Assembly: GCF_004119445.1 (NCBI RefSeq)
Contig: NZ_QICI01000082.1
Coordinates: 91,616 to 155,615 of the forward strand
Reading direction: 5' to 3'
DNA: 64,000 bases
Source: Chryseobacterium sp. CH21
Lineage (GTDB): Bacteria > Bacteroidota > Bacteroidia > Flavobacteriales > Weeksellaceae
The translations under genes were made by a program, and so were the position numbers. Positions 55,124 through 63,929 of the stretch are shown here, piece after piece (position 1 is the stretch's first letter; each line of letters starts with the position of its first letter). The notes below the pieces were generated by a model. It made no database searches and was not told the origin of the DNA. It saw only the letters and a list, made by a program, of their open reading frames with translations.

Positions 55124-55893
55124 ATAGTTTCATTTTAAGTTCGTATTCATAATCCAATAAGCTTAAAGATTTCTTTACACCAATATGCAGAGTTCTTCTA
55201 TTGGAATTATTGATAAATCCATAGAAAATACCCTCTGTTTTTAATGTTTACAGAGACGCTGAGCATGGTAAAGTATAGCACTGTGTTATCATCACACTTT
55301 TTATAAAAGTGATGAATGAATAAACAGAAGTAGTAGGGGGTAAGTAAGTGAGAGTAGATTTATATATGCAGATGAGTGGACAGTTTTATATTTTTTAGAG
55401 GATAAAAACCATTCATCAGACTGCATTGAGGTTTGAGATAGTTTAATTTGTTTTAGTTTCTTTCATTTTTCTAGGATATTTTTAGATATTATTTTGTTAT
55501 TATGATTTGGGTAAAAATAATTTAATAAAAATTTAATATTGCTATACTTTTGTATAGTTTTAACTCAAAGCCTGATGAATTAAGTTGTAATGATATTTAG
55601 AGAAATACTTTCAGAAGAGATAATACCAGAGTTTTCATTTTAAAATAAATATTTTTTATCTGTTTATTCCGTTTCTGCACCTCTGCTATAATGGAAAATC
55701 CTTTTTGTGGATGTTGAAAATTCAATAAAATAATAAAATTCAGATTTTTTTATTATTAAAATAAATACTTTGTAGTTTTAAATTTAATTATAATTAAGTT
55801 TTAATAGATTTTTTATTTAGCTTAATTATGAATATGTTTGCAAAAAGTAGTCTTATAAAATAGTTTTGTATCCCCAATTATCATGTCAACAAT
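55124..55893. other. Intergenic region between the divergent surface-protein and LuxR genes
   Basis: About 770 AT-rich bases. No gene, hairpin with T run or known RNA was recognised. It must hold the divergent promoters of both neighbours. Confidence 0.55.
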
Positions 55894-56652
55894 ATGAGTG
55901 ATAAAATAAATTCATTATATATCAGGAAAAGATCTGGTAATATGCCACTTACAGAAGAAAAAAGCGCAAATAAATACTTTAATGTGCTGAAAGCTGTAGC
56001 GAAAACAAGTTTGGGCTGTGTGTATGTTGCAGATCTCAAAACCAGAAAACTGGAATTCATTTCAGAAAATCCTTTACTTTTTTCAGGACTACGGGCTGCC
56101 GAGGTAGAAAAGATGGGTTATGGTTTTTTCCGTAAATACACCAAGAAGGAGGATCTGGAAATATTGAAAAGAGTAAGTACTAACGGGATGAAGTTCTTCG
56201 AGTGCCTTTCACCGGAAGAAAAGAAAATGCATACCATTACCTATGATTTCCATGTTAAATATGCTAATAGCGTAGATGTTCTTGTAAATCACAAAATCAC
56301 ACCCATAGAAATCTGTGAGGAGGGTGAAATCTCTAAAGTAGCCTGCGTAGTATCCTATTCTCTTAGCCGTACTGCAGGAAATATCAGGGTCGTTTCCAAT
56401 GAATCAGATTCTTATTGGAAGTACAGCCTTTTTACCGGAAAATGGACGGAAGAGTGTAAAATCACTTTGAAAATAAGGGAAATAGAAATCATAAGACTCT
56501 ATCTTCAGGGGTTAACAATAGAAGAAATTGCAGAACAGTTGTTTGTGTCTCCCAGCACCATAAAGTTTCACAGGAGCAAATTGTTTGAAAGAATTGGGGT
56601 AAAAAATATTATTGAAGCAATCTCCTACGTAATATCGAATAATTTGATTTAA
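55894..56652 (+). CDS. LuxR-type transcriptional regulator with PAS-like sensor
   Basis: A 252-residue protein. The N-terminal half (about 25-175) has the PAS-like pattern seen in Bacteroidetes sensors (YVADLKTRKLEFISENPLLFSG). The C-terminal HTH is of the LuxR type: IRLYLQGLTIEEIAEQLFVS and STIKFHRSKLFERIGVKN. The sensor ligand is unknown. A second ATG at 55942 would give a protein 16 residues shorter. It is divergent from the giant surface protein, which it might control (inference). Confidence 0.87.
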   Translation: MSDKINSLYIRKRSGNMPLTEEKSANKYFNVLKAVAKTSLGCVYVADLKTRKLEFISENPLLFSGLRAAEVEKMGYGFFRKYTKKEDLEILKRVSTNGMKFFECLSPEEKKMHTITYDFHVKYANSVDVLVNHKITPIEICEEGEISKVACVVSYSLSRTAGNIRVVSNESDSYWKYSLFTGKWTEECKITLKIREIEIIRLYLQGLTIEEIAEQLFVSPSTIKFHRSKLFERIGVKNIIEAISYVISNNLI

Positions 56653-56743
56653 ACTCTATTTTTTCGAAAAATTTTACCGGATAATTTACAGTTTTCAAAA
56701 TATTGAAAACCTGCCTTATCCTGTGCGATACTATTTTTTGAGA

Positions 56744-56777
56744 ATTGCTCCTCTACAAGACATAATAAAGGAGCAAT
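56744..56777. terminator. Hairpin between convergent genes
   Basis: ATTGCTCCT/AGGAGCAAT with a 16-nt loop. There is no strong T run on either side, so termination strength is uncertain. Confidence 0.55.
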
Positions 56778-56789
56778 ACCCGAAACAGT

Positions 56790-57149
56790 CTAATTAAGCT
56801 GATAATTGGCAATCACTAAACTCAGAATGAAGTGCACATAATTTTCTTCAACCTCCTTTCTATTGATCAGTTTGTTCTTGTATTCATAAGAATTAAGATC
56901 TCTGGATAATTTCTGATAGGTTTCAAAATCATCACCCTTAATCTTTACTCTTATATTACCGTCTCTTCTGTTGATAAGTACATCATCTAAAGTTCTCACT
57001 TTAAATAAAACTTCACATAATGTAGGACGAGCCTTCATGGACCCGATATATCTTTCAACTATATTAATCTTGAACGAATCAAATTTGACGTTATGAAAAA
57101 CAATTTTAGAATTAGGCTCCTGAGTGTTGAGTTCAAGTTTATAGTTCAT
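56790..57149 (-). CDS. Small protein of unknown function
   Basis: A 119-residue basic protein (MNYKLELNTQEPNSKIVFHN...), with no signal peptide or membrane segment and a C-terminal helical end (VHFILSLVIANYQLN). I recognise no domain. It is a single gene between the LuxR gene (convergent) and gnd (divergent). Confidence 0.6.
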   Translation of the reverse strand: MNYKLELNTQEPNSKIVFHNVKFDSFKINIVERYIGSMKARPTLCEVLFKVRTLDDVLINRRDGNIRVKIKGDDFETYQKLSRDLNSYEYKNKLINRKEVEENYVHFILSLVIANYQLN

Positions 57150-57402
57150 TACTTTATAAATTTTGGCAAATATAAGTTTAATTATGCCAAAAAACAGACA
57201 GTTTTAATAGATCATTACCATAATAATGATTGAATTTTATTCTGTAAATATAAAATCATGTGAAAATGTGAATATTAGTGGCTTATAAATGAGGGACAAA
57301 CAAGAATTTGTAGAACTTTTTCTTTCCTTTTATTTTTTTCATTATAAGCATTTGCGTAATTTTATTCTCTGTATAATAAAAATTTATATTAATACCAATA
57401 GA

Positions 57403-58821
57403 ATGGAAAGATATAGTTATGGAATGGTTGGCCTTGGAGTAATGGGGCGGAATCTGCTTTATAATATCGCTGACAATGGGTTTTCAATCGCAGGATTCGA
57501 CCTTGATCAGGAGAAAGTTAAAGAATTAGAGAATGGAGCTGCTCCGGAAATGAAAGTAAAAGGTACAGGCTCTTTGGAAGATTTTGTAGCAGCATTAGAA
57601 ACCCCAAGGAAAATTATTTTGATGGTTCCTGCCGGAAAACCCGTAGATGCAGTACTGGGAAACATCACCCCGCTTTTGAATGAAGGAGATATCGTGATTG
57701 ATGCAGGAAACTCTTATTTTGAAGATACCAACAGACGTGTTGCTGATCTGGCATCCCAAAAACTTCATTTTATGGGAATGGGAGTGTCAGGCGGCGAGAA
57801 AGGAGCAAGAAGAGGTCCGAGTATAATGCCCGGAGGAGATCTTGAAGCTTTCAAGCTTCTGAAGCCTATGTTGGAAGCTATTGCCGCAAAAGTAGATAAC
57901 GAAGCATGTACAGCCTATATGGGCAAAGGATCTGCCGGAAACTACGTGAAAATGGTACACAACGGTATTGAATATGCCATTATGCAGCTTATCAGTGAAG
58001 CGTATGACCTTCTTAAAAGAGGGGCTGGTTTAAATAACGATCAGCTTTACCAGGTTTTCAGAGATTGGAATAATGGTGAAATGAATTCTTTCCTGATTGA
58101 GATTACGAGAGATATTTTTACCCAAAAAGATACATTCACGGAAAATTATCTTGTGGATCAGATTTTAGATAAAGCAGGAGCGAAAGGAACCGGAAAATGG
58201 ACTTCCGAGCAGGCTATGGAAATAGGAGTTTCTATTCCTACCATTGATATTGCGGTAACCTCAAGAATTTTATCAGCCTATAAAGAAGAGAGAGTGCAGG
58301 CTTCTAAAATATATTCTGAAACAGAAATCACTAAACCGGAAAACACAGAATTGTTTATTCAGGAAGTGGGTGATGCTCTTTTCCTTTCAACATTAATCAG
58401 CTATGCACAAGGTTTATCTTTACTGGTAAAAGCATCTGAAGAATATGGATTTGAAATTCCATTGAAAGATGTGGTAAAAATATGGAGAGGAGGATGTATC
58501 ATCCGTTCTGTATTGCTGGAGAAATTCTATTCTGCATATACTCAAAACCCTAATCTTTCTAATATTCTCCTTGACCAGAATATTTCTGAACTGGTAAAAT
58601 CAAAAATCAAAGCGCTAAGAAAAACTGCCGGATATGCCGCTACCAACGGAATCTCAAGCTTAGGAATTCAGACTGCTTTAGGATATTTTGATGCATATAC
58701 TACAGAATCCCTTCCTGTAAATCTGATCCAGGCTCAGCGTGATTATTTCGGAGCTCATACCTATCAACGTATTGACAGAGAAGGTGTTTTTCATACTTCT
58801 TGGCAAACAGCAAACAACTAA
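57403..58821 (+). CDS. gnd: 6-phosphogluconate dehydrogenase, decarboxylating
   Basis: A 472-residue enzyme from the ATG at 57403 (an upstream ATG would add 38 AT-rich non-conserved residues). The N-terminal NADP-binding motif is GLGVMGRNLL. The substrate motifs GVSGGEKGARRGPSIMPGG and GSAGNYVKMVHNGIEYA are present, as is the C-terminal region SLPVNLIQAQRDYFGAHTYQR. It converts 6-phosphogluconate to ribulose 5-phosphate, CO2 and NADPH. It is the first gene of gnd-zwf-pgl, the oxidative pentose-phosphate operon. Confidence 0.95.
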   Translation: MERYSYGMVGLGVMGRNLLYNIADNGFSIAGFDLDQEKVKELENGAAPEMKVKGTGSLEDFVAALETPRKIILMVPAGKPVDAVLGNITPLLNEGDIVIDAGNSYFEDTNRRVADLASQKLHFMGMGVSGGEKGARRGPSIMPGGDLEAFKLLKPMLEAIAAKVDNEACTAYMGKGSAGNYVKMVHNGIEYAIMQLISEAYDLLKRGAGLNNDQLYQVFRDWNNGEMNSFLIEITRDIFTQKDTFTENYLVDQILDKAGAKGTGKWTSEQAMEIGVSIPTIDIAVTSRILSAYKEERVQASKIYSETEITKPENTELFIQEVGDALFLSTLISYAQGLSLLVKASEEYGFEIPLKDVVKIWRGGCIIRSVLLEKFYSAYTQNPNLSNILLDQNISELVKSKIKALRKTAGYAATNGISSLGIQTALGYFDAYTTESLPVNLIQAQRDYFGAHTYQRIDREGVFHTSWQTANN

Positions 58822-58833
58822 AATTCGGAAAAA

Positions 58834-60315
58834 ATGAATCAAAATAGAATCTTGCAGCCAACATCTATTGTTATTTTTGGTGCTACAGGAGATCTGGCAA
58901 AAAGAAAACTTTTTCCGGCATTTTACAACTTATATATCGACGGCAGAATGCCCAAAGGCTTCAATATTGTAGCACTGGGAAGGGCAGAAAATACCAACGA
59001 AAATTTTAGAAATTATATCAAAGAAAACCTTGAGAGTTTCTCCAGGAAAAAAGTGACTTCTGAAGACTGGGCTGGTTTTCAGGCTCATATCACTTACTTT
59101 CAGCATCAATTGGATGAAGAGAGTTCTTATCAGAATCTACAGCAGAAGCTTCAGGATTTTGATTCCGTTTATGGAATAAGAGCTAACAGGTTATTTTATT
59201 TGTCAATAGGACCTAATTTTATTGCTACAATTTCCAATCACATTAAAACGACATCTTTAGCTTCAGATCCGAAAAAAGACCGTATTATTATTGAAAAGCC
59301 TTTTGGTCATAATAAGCAGTCGGCAATCGAGCTGAACAGTCTTCTGGCAAAAACATTTGAAGAAGAGCAGATTTATCGTATTGACCACTATCTTGGAAAA
59401 GAAACCGTACAGAATATATTGGCATTCAGATTCGGAAATTCTATTTTTGAACCTCTATGGAAGCATAAATATATAGAATCTGTACAGATTACCGTAGCGG
59501 AAGAAGTAGGAGTGGAAACCAGAGGTGCTTTCTATGAACAAACGGGAGCTTTGAGGGATATGATTCAGAATCACTTGTTACAAATCCTTTGTATGGTGGC
59601 TATGGAACCGCCTGCTTCATTGCAGTCTGGTGAGATCCGAGACCGTAAAGTAGATGTTTTGAAATGCATCCGCAGAATTTCTTCGGATCAGGTAGATCAT
59701 TACGCCGTAAGAGGTCAATATGGAAAAGGTACCATTAATGGAATGGAAGTGAAAGGTTATCGCCAGGAAGACGGAATTGCTTCGGATTCCAATACAGAAA
59801 CATTTGCTGCGATAAAGTTTTATCTGGATAACGAAAGATGGCAGGATGTTCCTTTCTATGTTCGTACCGGAAAGAAAATGAAAGAAAAGCACTCTTATAT
59901 TACCATCCAGTTTAAGCCGCTTCCTCATTCTACATTCTCAGACAGTCCGCATCTTTTGTCCGCTAACAGGCTGATTATTAATATTCAGCCGATGATGGAT
60001 ATCAGACTGCAGTTTATGACGAAAAAACCGGGACTGACATTGGATCTGAAACCTGCAGAAATGATTTTTGACAATTTTGCTTGTCAGGATGATACTCCTG
60101 AAGCATATGAAACGCTATTACAGGATGCTCTTTTAGGAGATCTTACCTTATTTATGCGCTCCGATCAGGTGGAAGAAGCATGGGATGTTGTTACCACCAT
60201 TCAGGAAGCCTGGGAAAATAATAAAGATTTATCTTTCCCGAATTATAAAGCAGGAAGCTGGGGTCCGGAAGACGTTAATGCTTTGGTTGAAAGACAAGGG
60301 CACAGCTGGGTATAA
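58834..60315 (+). CDS. zwf: Glucose-6-phosphate 1-dehydrogenase
   Basis: A 493-residue enzyme with the NADP-binding start IVIFGATGDLAKRKL and the active-site motif RIDHYLGKETVQNIL, including the catalytic His pair context. It oxidises glucose 6-phosphate to 6-phosphogluconolactone. It starts 12 nt after gnd and is followed 26 nt later by pgl. All three steps of the oxidative branch are therefore encoded together, but not in pathway order. Confidence 0.96.
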   Translation: MNQNRILQPTSIVIFGATGDLAKRKLFPAFYNLYIDGRMPKGFNIVALGRAENTNENFRNYIKENLESFSRKKVTSEDWAGFQAHITYFQHQLDEESSYQNLQQKLQDFDSVYGIRANRLFYLSIGPNFIATISNHIKTTSLASDPKKDRIIIEKPFGHNKQSAIELNSLLAKTFEEEQIYRIDHYLGKETVQNILAFRFGNSIFEPLWKHKYIESVQITVAEEVGVETRGAFYEQTGALRDMIQNHLLQILCMVAMEPPASLQSGEIRDRKVDVLKCIRRISSDQVDHYAVRGQYGKGTINGMEVKGYRQEDGIASDSNTETFAAIKFYLDNERWQDVPFYVRTGKKMKEKHSYITIQFKPLPHSTFSDSPHLLSANRLIINIQPMMDIRLQFMTKKPGLTLDLKPAEMIFDNFACQDDTPEAYETLLQDALLGDLTLFMRSDQVEEAWDVVTTIQEAWENNKDLSFPNYKAGSWGPEDVNALVERQGHSWV

Positions 60316-60341
60316 AATAATAAAAATTTAAACAGAAAAAA

Positions 60342-61052
60342 ATGAATATTACAGTATTTGACGACCTGGAAAAACTGTACGCAAAGGCTGCAGATGCATT
60401 TGTTGACCTTTCAAAAAAATCTATTCAGAAAAATGACCGTTTTGTGGTTGCTTTGAGTGGAGGATCTTCGCCCAAAGCTATTTTCAAATTATTGGCAACC
60501 CCAAAATATGCACAACAAATAGAATGGAATAAAGTCTATTTCTTTTGGGTAGACGAACGCTGGGTACCTTTAAATGATGATAAAAGCAACTTCCGAATGA
60601 CGGATGAAACGCTTCTAAGCCAGGTTCCTGTAGATAAAAACCAAATTTTCCCTATGTATACTGATGGAATTCTTCCGGAAGACTATGCAAAAACTTATGA
60701 ACAAAATATCAGAAATGTTCTTGGTGATGAGGGTGTATTTGATTTTATCCTTTTAGGAATGGGAGATGATGGTCATACAGCTTCTTTATTCCCGGGTGAA
60801 GAAGTGTTAAATGAAAAGAAAAAATGGGTATCTGCTTACTACCTTAAGCCTCAGGAAATGTTCAGAATCACATTAACAGCACCATTAATTAATAAAGCTG
60901 AAAATATTCTTGTTGTAGCATTTGGAGAATCAAAAAAACATGCTCTGAATGAAGTATTGAACGGTGAGTATAATCCGGTAGTATATCCAATGCAGCTTAT
61001 TGAAAGAAGAGAAGGGTTTCAGTTTTTTACAGACGAAAAAGCGAAAGGCTGA
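60342..61052 (+). CDS. pgl: 6-phosphogluconolactonase
   Basis: A 236-residue enzyme of the SugarP-isomerase/DevB family: ALSGGSSPKAIF near the start, FFWVDERWVP in the middle and LLGMGDDGHTASLFPG with the catalytic His. It hydrolyses 6-phosphogluconolactone. It is the last gene of the operon, and a strong terminator follows. Confidence 0.93.
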   Translation: MNITVFDDLEKLYAKAADAFVDLSKKSIQKNDRFVVALSGGSSPKAIFKLLATPKYAQQIEWNKVYFFWVDERWVPLNDDKSNFRMTDETLLSQVPVDKNQIFPMYTDGILPEDYAKTYEQNIRNVLGDEGVFDFILLGMGDDGHTASLFPGEEVLNEKKKWVSAYYLKPQEMFRITLTAPLINKAENILVVAFGESKKHALNEVLNGEYNPVVYPMQLIERREGFQFFTDEKAKG

Positions 61053-61080
61053 TTAGGTTTACTATCATCTTTAAAATATA

Positions 61081-61108
61081 AGAGACTGTCGTGAGACAGT
61101 CTCTTTTC
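61081..61108 (+). terminator. Terminator of the gnd-zwf-pgl operon
   Basis: AGAGACTGTC/GACAGTCTCT, 10-bp stem, GTGA loop, then T4. Confidence 0.88.
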
Positions 61109-61162
61109 ATATCAACTATTTTAAAACCGAATCATCGGTATATACAGTCTTCTGTAATTTTT

Positions 61163-61288
61163 AAAAAACAGTATCATTAAACTGTTAACGATACTGTTGC
61201 ATTTAGTGTTTTTACCTTAGTTGCTTGTTTTCGAAAAGTTTTTATTTTCTTAAATCAATAGTGCTTCTATGTAAAATGGTTATTAGTT
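61163..61288 (-). ncRNA. Putative small RNA, array module 1 (degenerate)
   Basis: On the minus strand: -7 box TATATTTG at 61294-61301, then about 126 nt with no ORF, ending in the hairpin AACAGTATC/GATACTGTT (61168-61198) and a U run. One arm of the CCTCAGTT/AACTGAGG stem seen in modules 2 and 4 is lost here. The 14-mer lies at the expected transcript start. No tetR gene is next to it. Confidence 0.4.
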
Positions 61289-61308
61289 TGGAGCAAATAT
61301 ACAAAATA

Positions 61309-61326
61309 AGACACTTCAAAGTGTCT
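61309..61326. promoter_or_regulatory. Operator palindrome of module 1
   Basis: AGACACT-N4-AGTGTCT, perfect arms, just upstream of the minus-strand -7 box and covering its -33 region. Confidence 0.6.
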
Positions 61327-61502
61327 AAAAGGTAAAAAAAATCAAAAAAATAATGTTAAAGTTTTTATGGGATCAATAAAACCCTTTGATACAGGGTATT
61401 TTAAACAAAAATAAAATTAAAAATAATTAGATTTAATTTTATAAAAATTGAAATATGACGTCTTCTATGATAAATTAAGCTGAATAATTTATTTCCTTTA
61501 TA

Positions 61503-61660
61503 AAAACAGCACCATTAGTTTGGTAACGATGCTGTTTGAGTAATGTTTTTCCTCAGTTAATAAGATGCAAAAGTATTTAAACTGAGGGAACTAACGGTAC
61601 AATCTGATCTCTCTTAATCTCACAACTTAGATTGTCTGTTTATATAAAATGGTTATTAGT
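61503..61660 (-). ncRNA. Putative small RNA, array module 2
   Basis: On the minus strand: -7 box TATATTTG (61666-61673), a start at about 61660 next to the conserved 14-mer, and about 158 nt without an ORF. It includes a CCTCAGTT/AACTGAGG stem (61551-61558/61580-61587) and ends in the hairpin AACAGCA/TGCTGTT (61505-61537) with a T run on the minus strand. It is divergent from the tetR gene at 61743. Rfam families, such as Flavo-1, were not tested. Confidence 0.5.
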
Positions 61661-61680
61661 TTCTGCAAATATATACATTT

Positions 61681-61698
61681 AGACACTAAAAAGTGTCT
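61681..61698. promoter_or_regulatory. Operator palindrome of module 2 (between sRNA and tetR)
   Basis: AGACACT-N4-AGTGTCT, perfect arms. It lies between the minus-strand -7 box (61666-61673) and a plus-strand -7-like box TAAACTTG (about 61717-61724), so one bound protein could block both. Confidence 0.65.
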
Positions 61699-61742
61699 AA
61701 ACTGGAAAAAAATTCTTAAACTTGTACGATTGAAAGTTTACC

Positions 61743-62380
61743 ATGGAAAGAAAATCGGCGGCAGGAAGTATCCGGAACAAAGAGCGCAGTAAAAAAAAGT
61801 TTTTAGATGCAGTTGGAAAAATATTGAGAACAAAAGGATATACTGCTTTGAAGGTGAGTAGTATTGCCGCTGCTGCCGGGGTAGATAAAAAAATGATCTA
61901 TTCGTATTTTGGTGGATTTGATGGTTTGATAGATGAATATATCCGGTCACAAGATTATTGGAGTAAGGTAACCATTGAAGAAGTAGAAAAAATAAAGCCC
62001 AAATTAGATGATGGAGGTAAATCTTTTATGGAAGAAATGCTGCTGACTCAGTTTGATTATGTTTACACCCATAAGGAAGCTCAGAAATTACTTCTATGGC
62101 GGTTATCAGAGCCCCGTAAGGCATTAAAAAATTAACTGATACTCAAGAGGAAAACGGAGAATATATTTTTAAATTGCTGATGGATTCACATTTTAAAGAG
62201 AATGCTGAAGAAGTACGTTCTATTATGGCGATCATGGTTTCGGGGTTGTATTATCTGAATATGTATGCCGCTATGAACGGAAGTATATTTTGTGGAATAG
62301 ACGTTAACAGTACCAGAGGAAGAGATAAAATAAAGAAGGCTATTTCTTTTCTGTTGCATCACACGTATGAAAACCTATAG
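61743..62380 (+). pseudogene. TetR-family regulator, paralogue 1, frameshifted
   Basis: The HTH part (61743-62135) has a conserved N-terminus (SIRNKERSKKKFLDAVGKIL) and the turn GVDKKMIYSYFGG. The frame breaks at the A6 run at 62126-62131: one more A gives RKALKKLTDTQEENGEYIF, identical in plan to the intact paralogue at 63114. The C-terminal part (62174-62380) then continues with RSIMAIMVSGLYYLNM. Full length would be about 212 residues. It probably binds the AGACACT palindromes (inference). Confidence 0.83.
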
Positions 62381-62415
62381 TGTATAAGTTGGTATTGGTA
62401 AAATATTGGATATTT

Positions 62416-62582
62416 AAAAAAACAAAACCATTAGAAATCTAATGGCTAGTTTGTGAGTTGTGTTTCTACCTTAGTTGTTTCGCATTCGAAATTTTCTTAA
62501 AGTGAGGGAACTAAAATAATACAACCTAAATTGTTTATTTTTTCAACCTAAAAGTGTTTTTAAATATATAGATGGTTTTAGT
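62416..62582 (-). ncRNA. Putative small RNA, array module 3 (diverged)
   Basis: Same order as module 2 on the minus strand: -7 box at 62588-62595, then about 167 nt without an ORF, and a hairpin CCATTAGA/TCTAATGG (62428-62445) followed by a U-rich stretch. The 14-mer is changed to ATGGTTTTAGTTT. It lies downstream of the first tetR gene, with no tetR gene adjacent on its operator side. Confidence 0.38.
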
Positions 62583-62602
62583 TTCTACAAATATATAAAA
62601 TA

Positions 62603-62620
62603 AGACACTATGAAGTGTGT
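62603..62620. promoter_or_regulatory. Operator palindrome of module 3 (one mismatch)
   Basis: AGACACT-N4-AGTGTgT, weaker than the other three copies. Confidence 0.45.
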
Positions 62621-62860
62621 AAAAGTGTTAAATTTTCATTAAATATATTTAATATTTTGATTATCAAGCAGTTTATTTTTTGTGGTTAAAAATATTGTAC
62701 CTCTTTTTATTGGACTTATGGTGTATTTTGAACAATTAAACAATTTAAAGTAGGTTTTCTGTAAGAGTGAAAAGACAGATTGTGAAAGATAAAATATTTG
62801 AGCAATAAAAAATATCGATAAAAAGTATTGCATTGATGATCGGTGTTATTTTTAGAAAAT

Positions 62861-63019
62861 AAAAAACAGCATCACTATGGAAAATGATACTGTTTGGTTG
62901 TGTTTTTACCTCAGTCGTTTTATGTCGAAATATTTTAAACTGAGGGAACTAACGATACAATCTGAATAGTTTTTAATTTTTCAATCTCGATAGTGTTTTT
63001 ATATGTAGATGGTTTTAGT
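62861..63019 (-). ncRNA. Putative small RNA, array module 4
   Basis: Minus strand: -7 box TATATTTG (63025-63032), about 159 nt without an ORF, containing the CCTCAGT/ACTGAGG stem, and a terminal hairpin AACAGCATCA/TGATACTGTT (62865-62894) with a U run. It is divergent from the intact tetR gene at 63114. Its sequence is close to module 2 along the whole length. Confidence 0.5.
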
Positions 63020-63049
63020 TTGTGCAAATATATACAAATAGTTAATATT

Positions 63050-63067
63050 AGACACTGTTTGGTGTCT
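63050..63067. promoter_or_regulatory. Operator palindrome of module 4 (between sRNA and tetR)
   Basis: AGACACT-N4-gGTGTCT (one mismatch), located between the divergent sRNA promoter and the tetR start. The distance to the sRNA -7 box is about 10 nt longer than in module 2. Confidence 0.6.
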
Positions 63068-63113
63068 AAAATGATAAAAAAATTTCTTAAACTTGTAATT
63101 TGAATGTTTAGTC

Positions 63114-63752
63114 ATGGAAAGAAAGTCAGCATCAGGAAGTATTAGAAACAAGGAACGCAGTAAGAAAAAGTTTTTGGATGCGGTTGGAAAAATCCTGAAA
63201 ACGAAAGGATATGGAGGATTGAAAATTAATGATATCGCTGCAACGGCCGGAGTAGATAAGAAAATGATCTACACCTATTTTGGCGGAATGGACGGGCTGA
63301 TGGACGAATATGTTCGTACACAAGATTTCTGGGTAAAAGTTACCAGTGAGGAAGTAGAAAAGATGAAACCCAATCTTGAAGATGGAGGACAAGAATTTAT
63401 CCGACATATGCTGCTCTCACAGTTTGATTATGTATACACCAATAAAGAAGCCCAGAAACTTCTTTTATGGACAATTTCTGAACCCAGAAAGTCATTAAAA
63501 AAACTGATTGATAATCAGGAAGAAAACGGAGAATATATTTTTAAATTATTAATGGAATCCCGTTTCAAGGAAAAGATGGAAGTTTACCGTTCTATTATGG
63601 CAATCATGGTTTCCGGGCTGTATTACCTGAATATGTTTGCTTCTCTGAATGGGAGTGTTTTTTGCGGTATTGATGTGAATACGCCGGAAGGACGTGAAAA
63701 AATTAAGAAAGCAATATCTTTTATGGTAGACCAGACGTATGAAGGATTATAG
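63114..63752 (+). CDS. TetR-family regulator, paralogue 2
   Basis: A 212-residue protein with an N-terminal HTH (INDIAATAGVDKKMIYTYFGG, about 35-55) and a helical ligand/dimer domain containing RSIMAIMVSGLYYLNM. It is closely similar to the frameshifted paralogue at 61743. It is divergent from sRNA module 4 across the AGACACT palindrome. A typical TetR repressor would control both itself and the sRNA. The ligand is unknown. A strong terminator follows at 63797. Confidence 0.9.
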   Translation: MERKSASGSIRNKERSKKKFLDAVGKILKTKGYGGLKINDIAATAGVDKKMIYTYFGGMDGLMDEYVRTQDFWVKVTSEEVEKMKPNLEDGGQEFIRHMLLSQFDYVYTNKEAQKLLLWTISEPRKSLKKLIDNQEENGEYIFKLLMESRFKEKMEVYRSIMAIMVSGLYYLNMFASLNGSVFCGIDVNTPEGREKIKKAISFMVDQTYEGL

Positions 63753-63796
63753 CAAAAAATAATATAAAAAATAAAAGGGGCAATAATCTAGTCATG

Positions 63797-63824
63797 GTCG
63801 GAAGATTTTTTCTTCCGACTTTTT
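63797..63824 (+). terminator. Terminator after TetR paralogue 2
   Basis: GTCGGAAGA/TCTTCCGAC stem with a short T-rich loop, then T5. Confidence 0.85.
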
Positions 63825-63856
63825 GTTTTTAGATATTCAATATTATTATTTTAATT

Positions 63857-63924
63857 AATTGATTATCAGCCATTTAATTTGTTTTATTATTTCATTTTTT
63901 GTATCTTTATTGCTGATAATCAAT
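63857..63924. repeat. Inverted repeat at a probable IS end
   Basis: AATTGATTATCAGC (63857-63870) and GCTGATAATCAATT (63911-63924) are perfect reverse complements. They lie 6-73 bases before the probable transposase start at 63930, so they may be an IS end or a regulatory stem. Confidence 0.5.
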
Positions 63925-63929
63925 TGTTT

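Noticed and set aside
57289..57402. Longer start for gnd at 57289
   Set aside because: The extra 38 residues are AT-rich, hydrophobic and not part of the family, which begins directly before the NADP motif.
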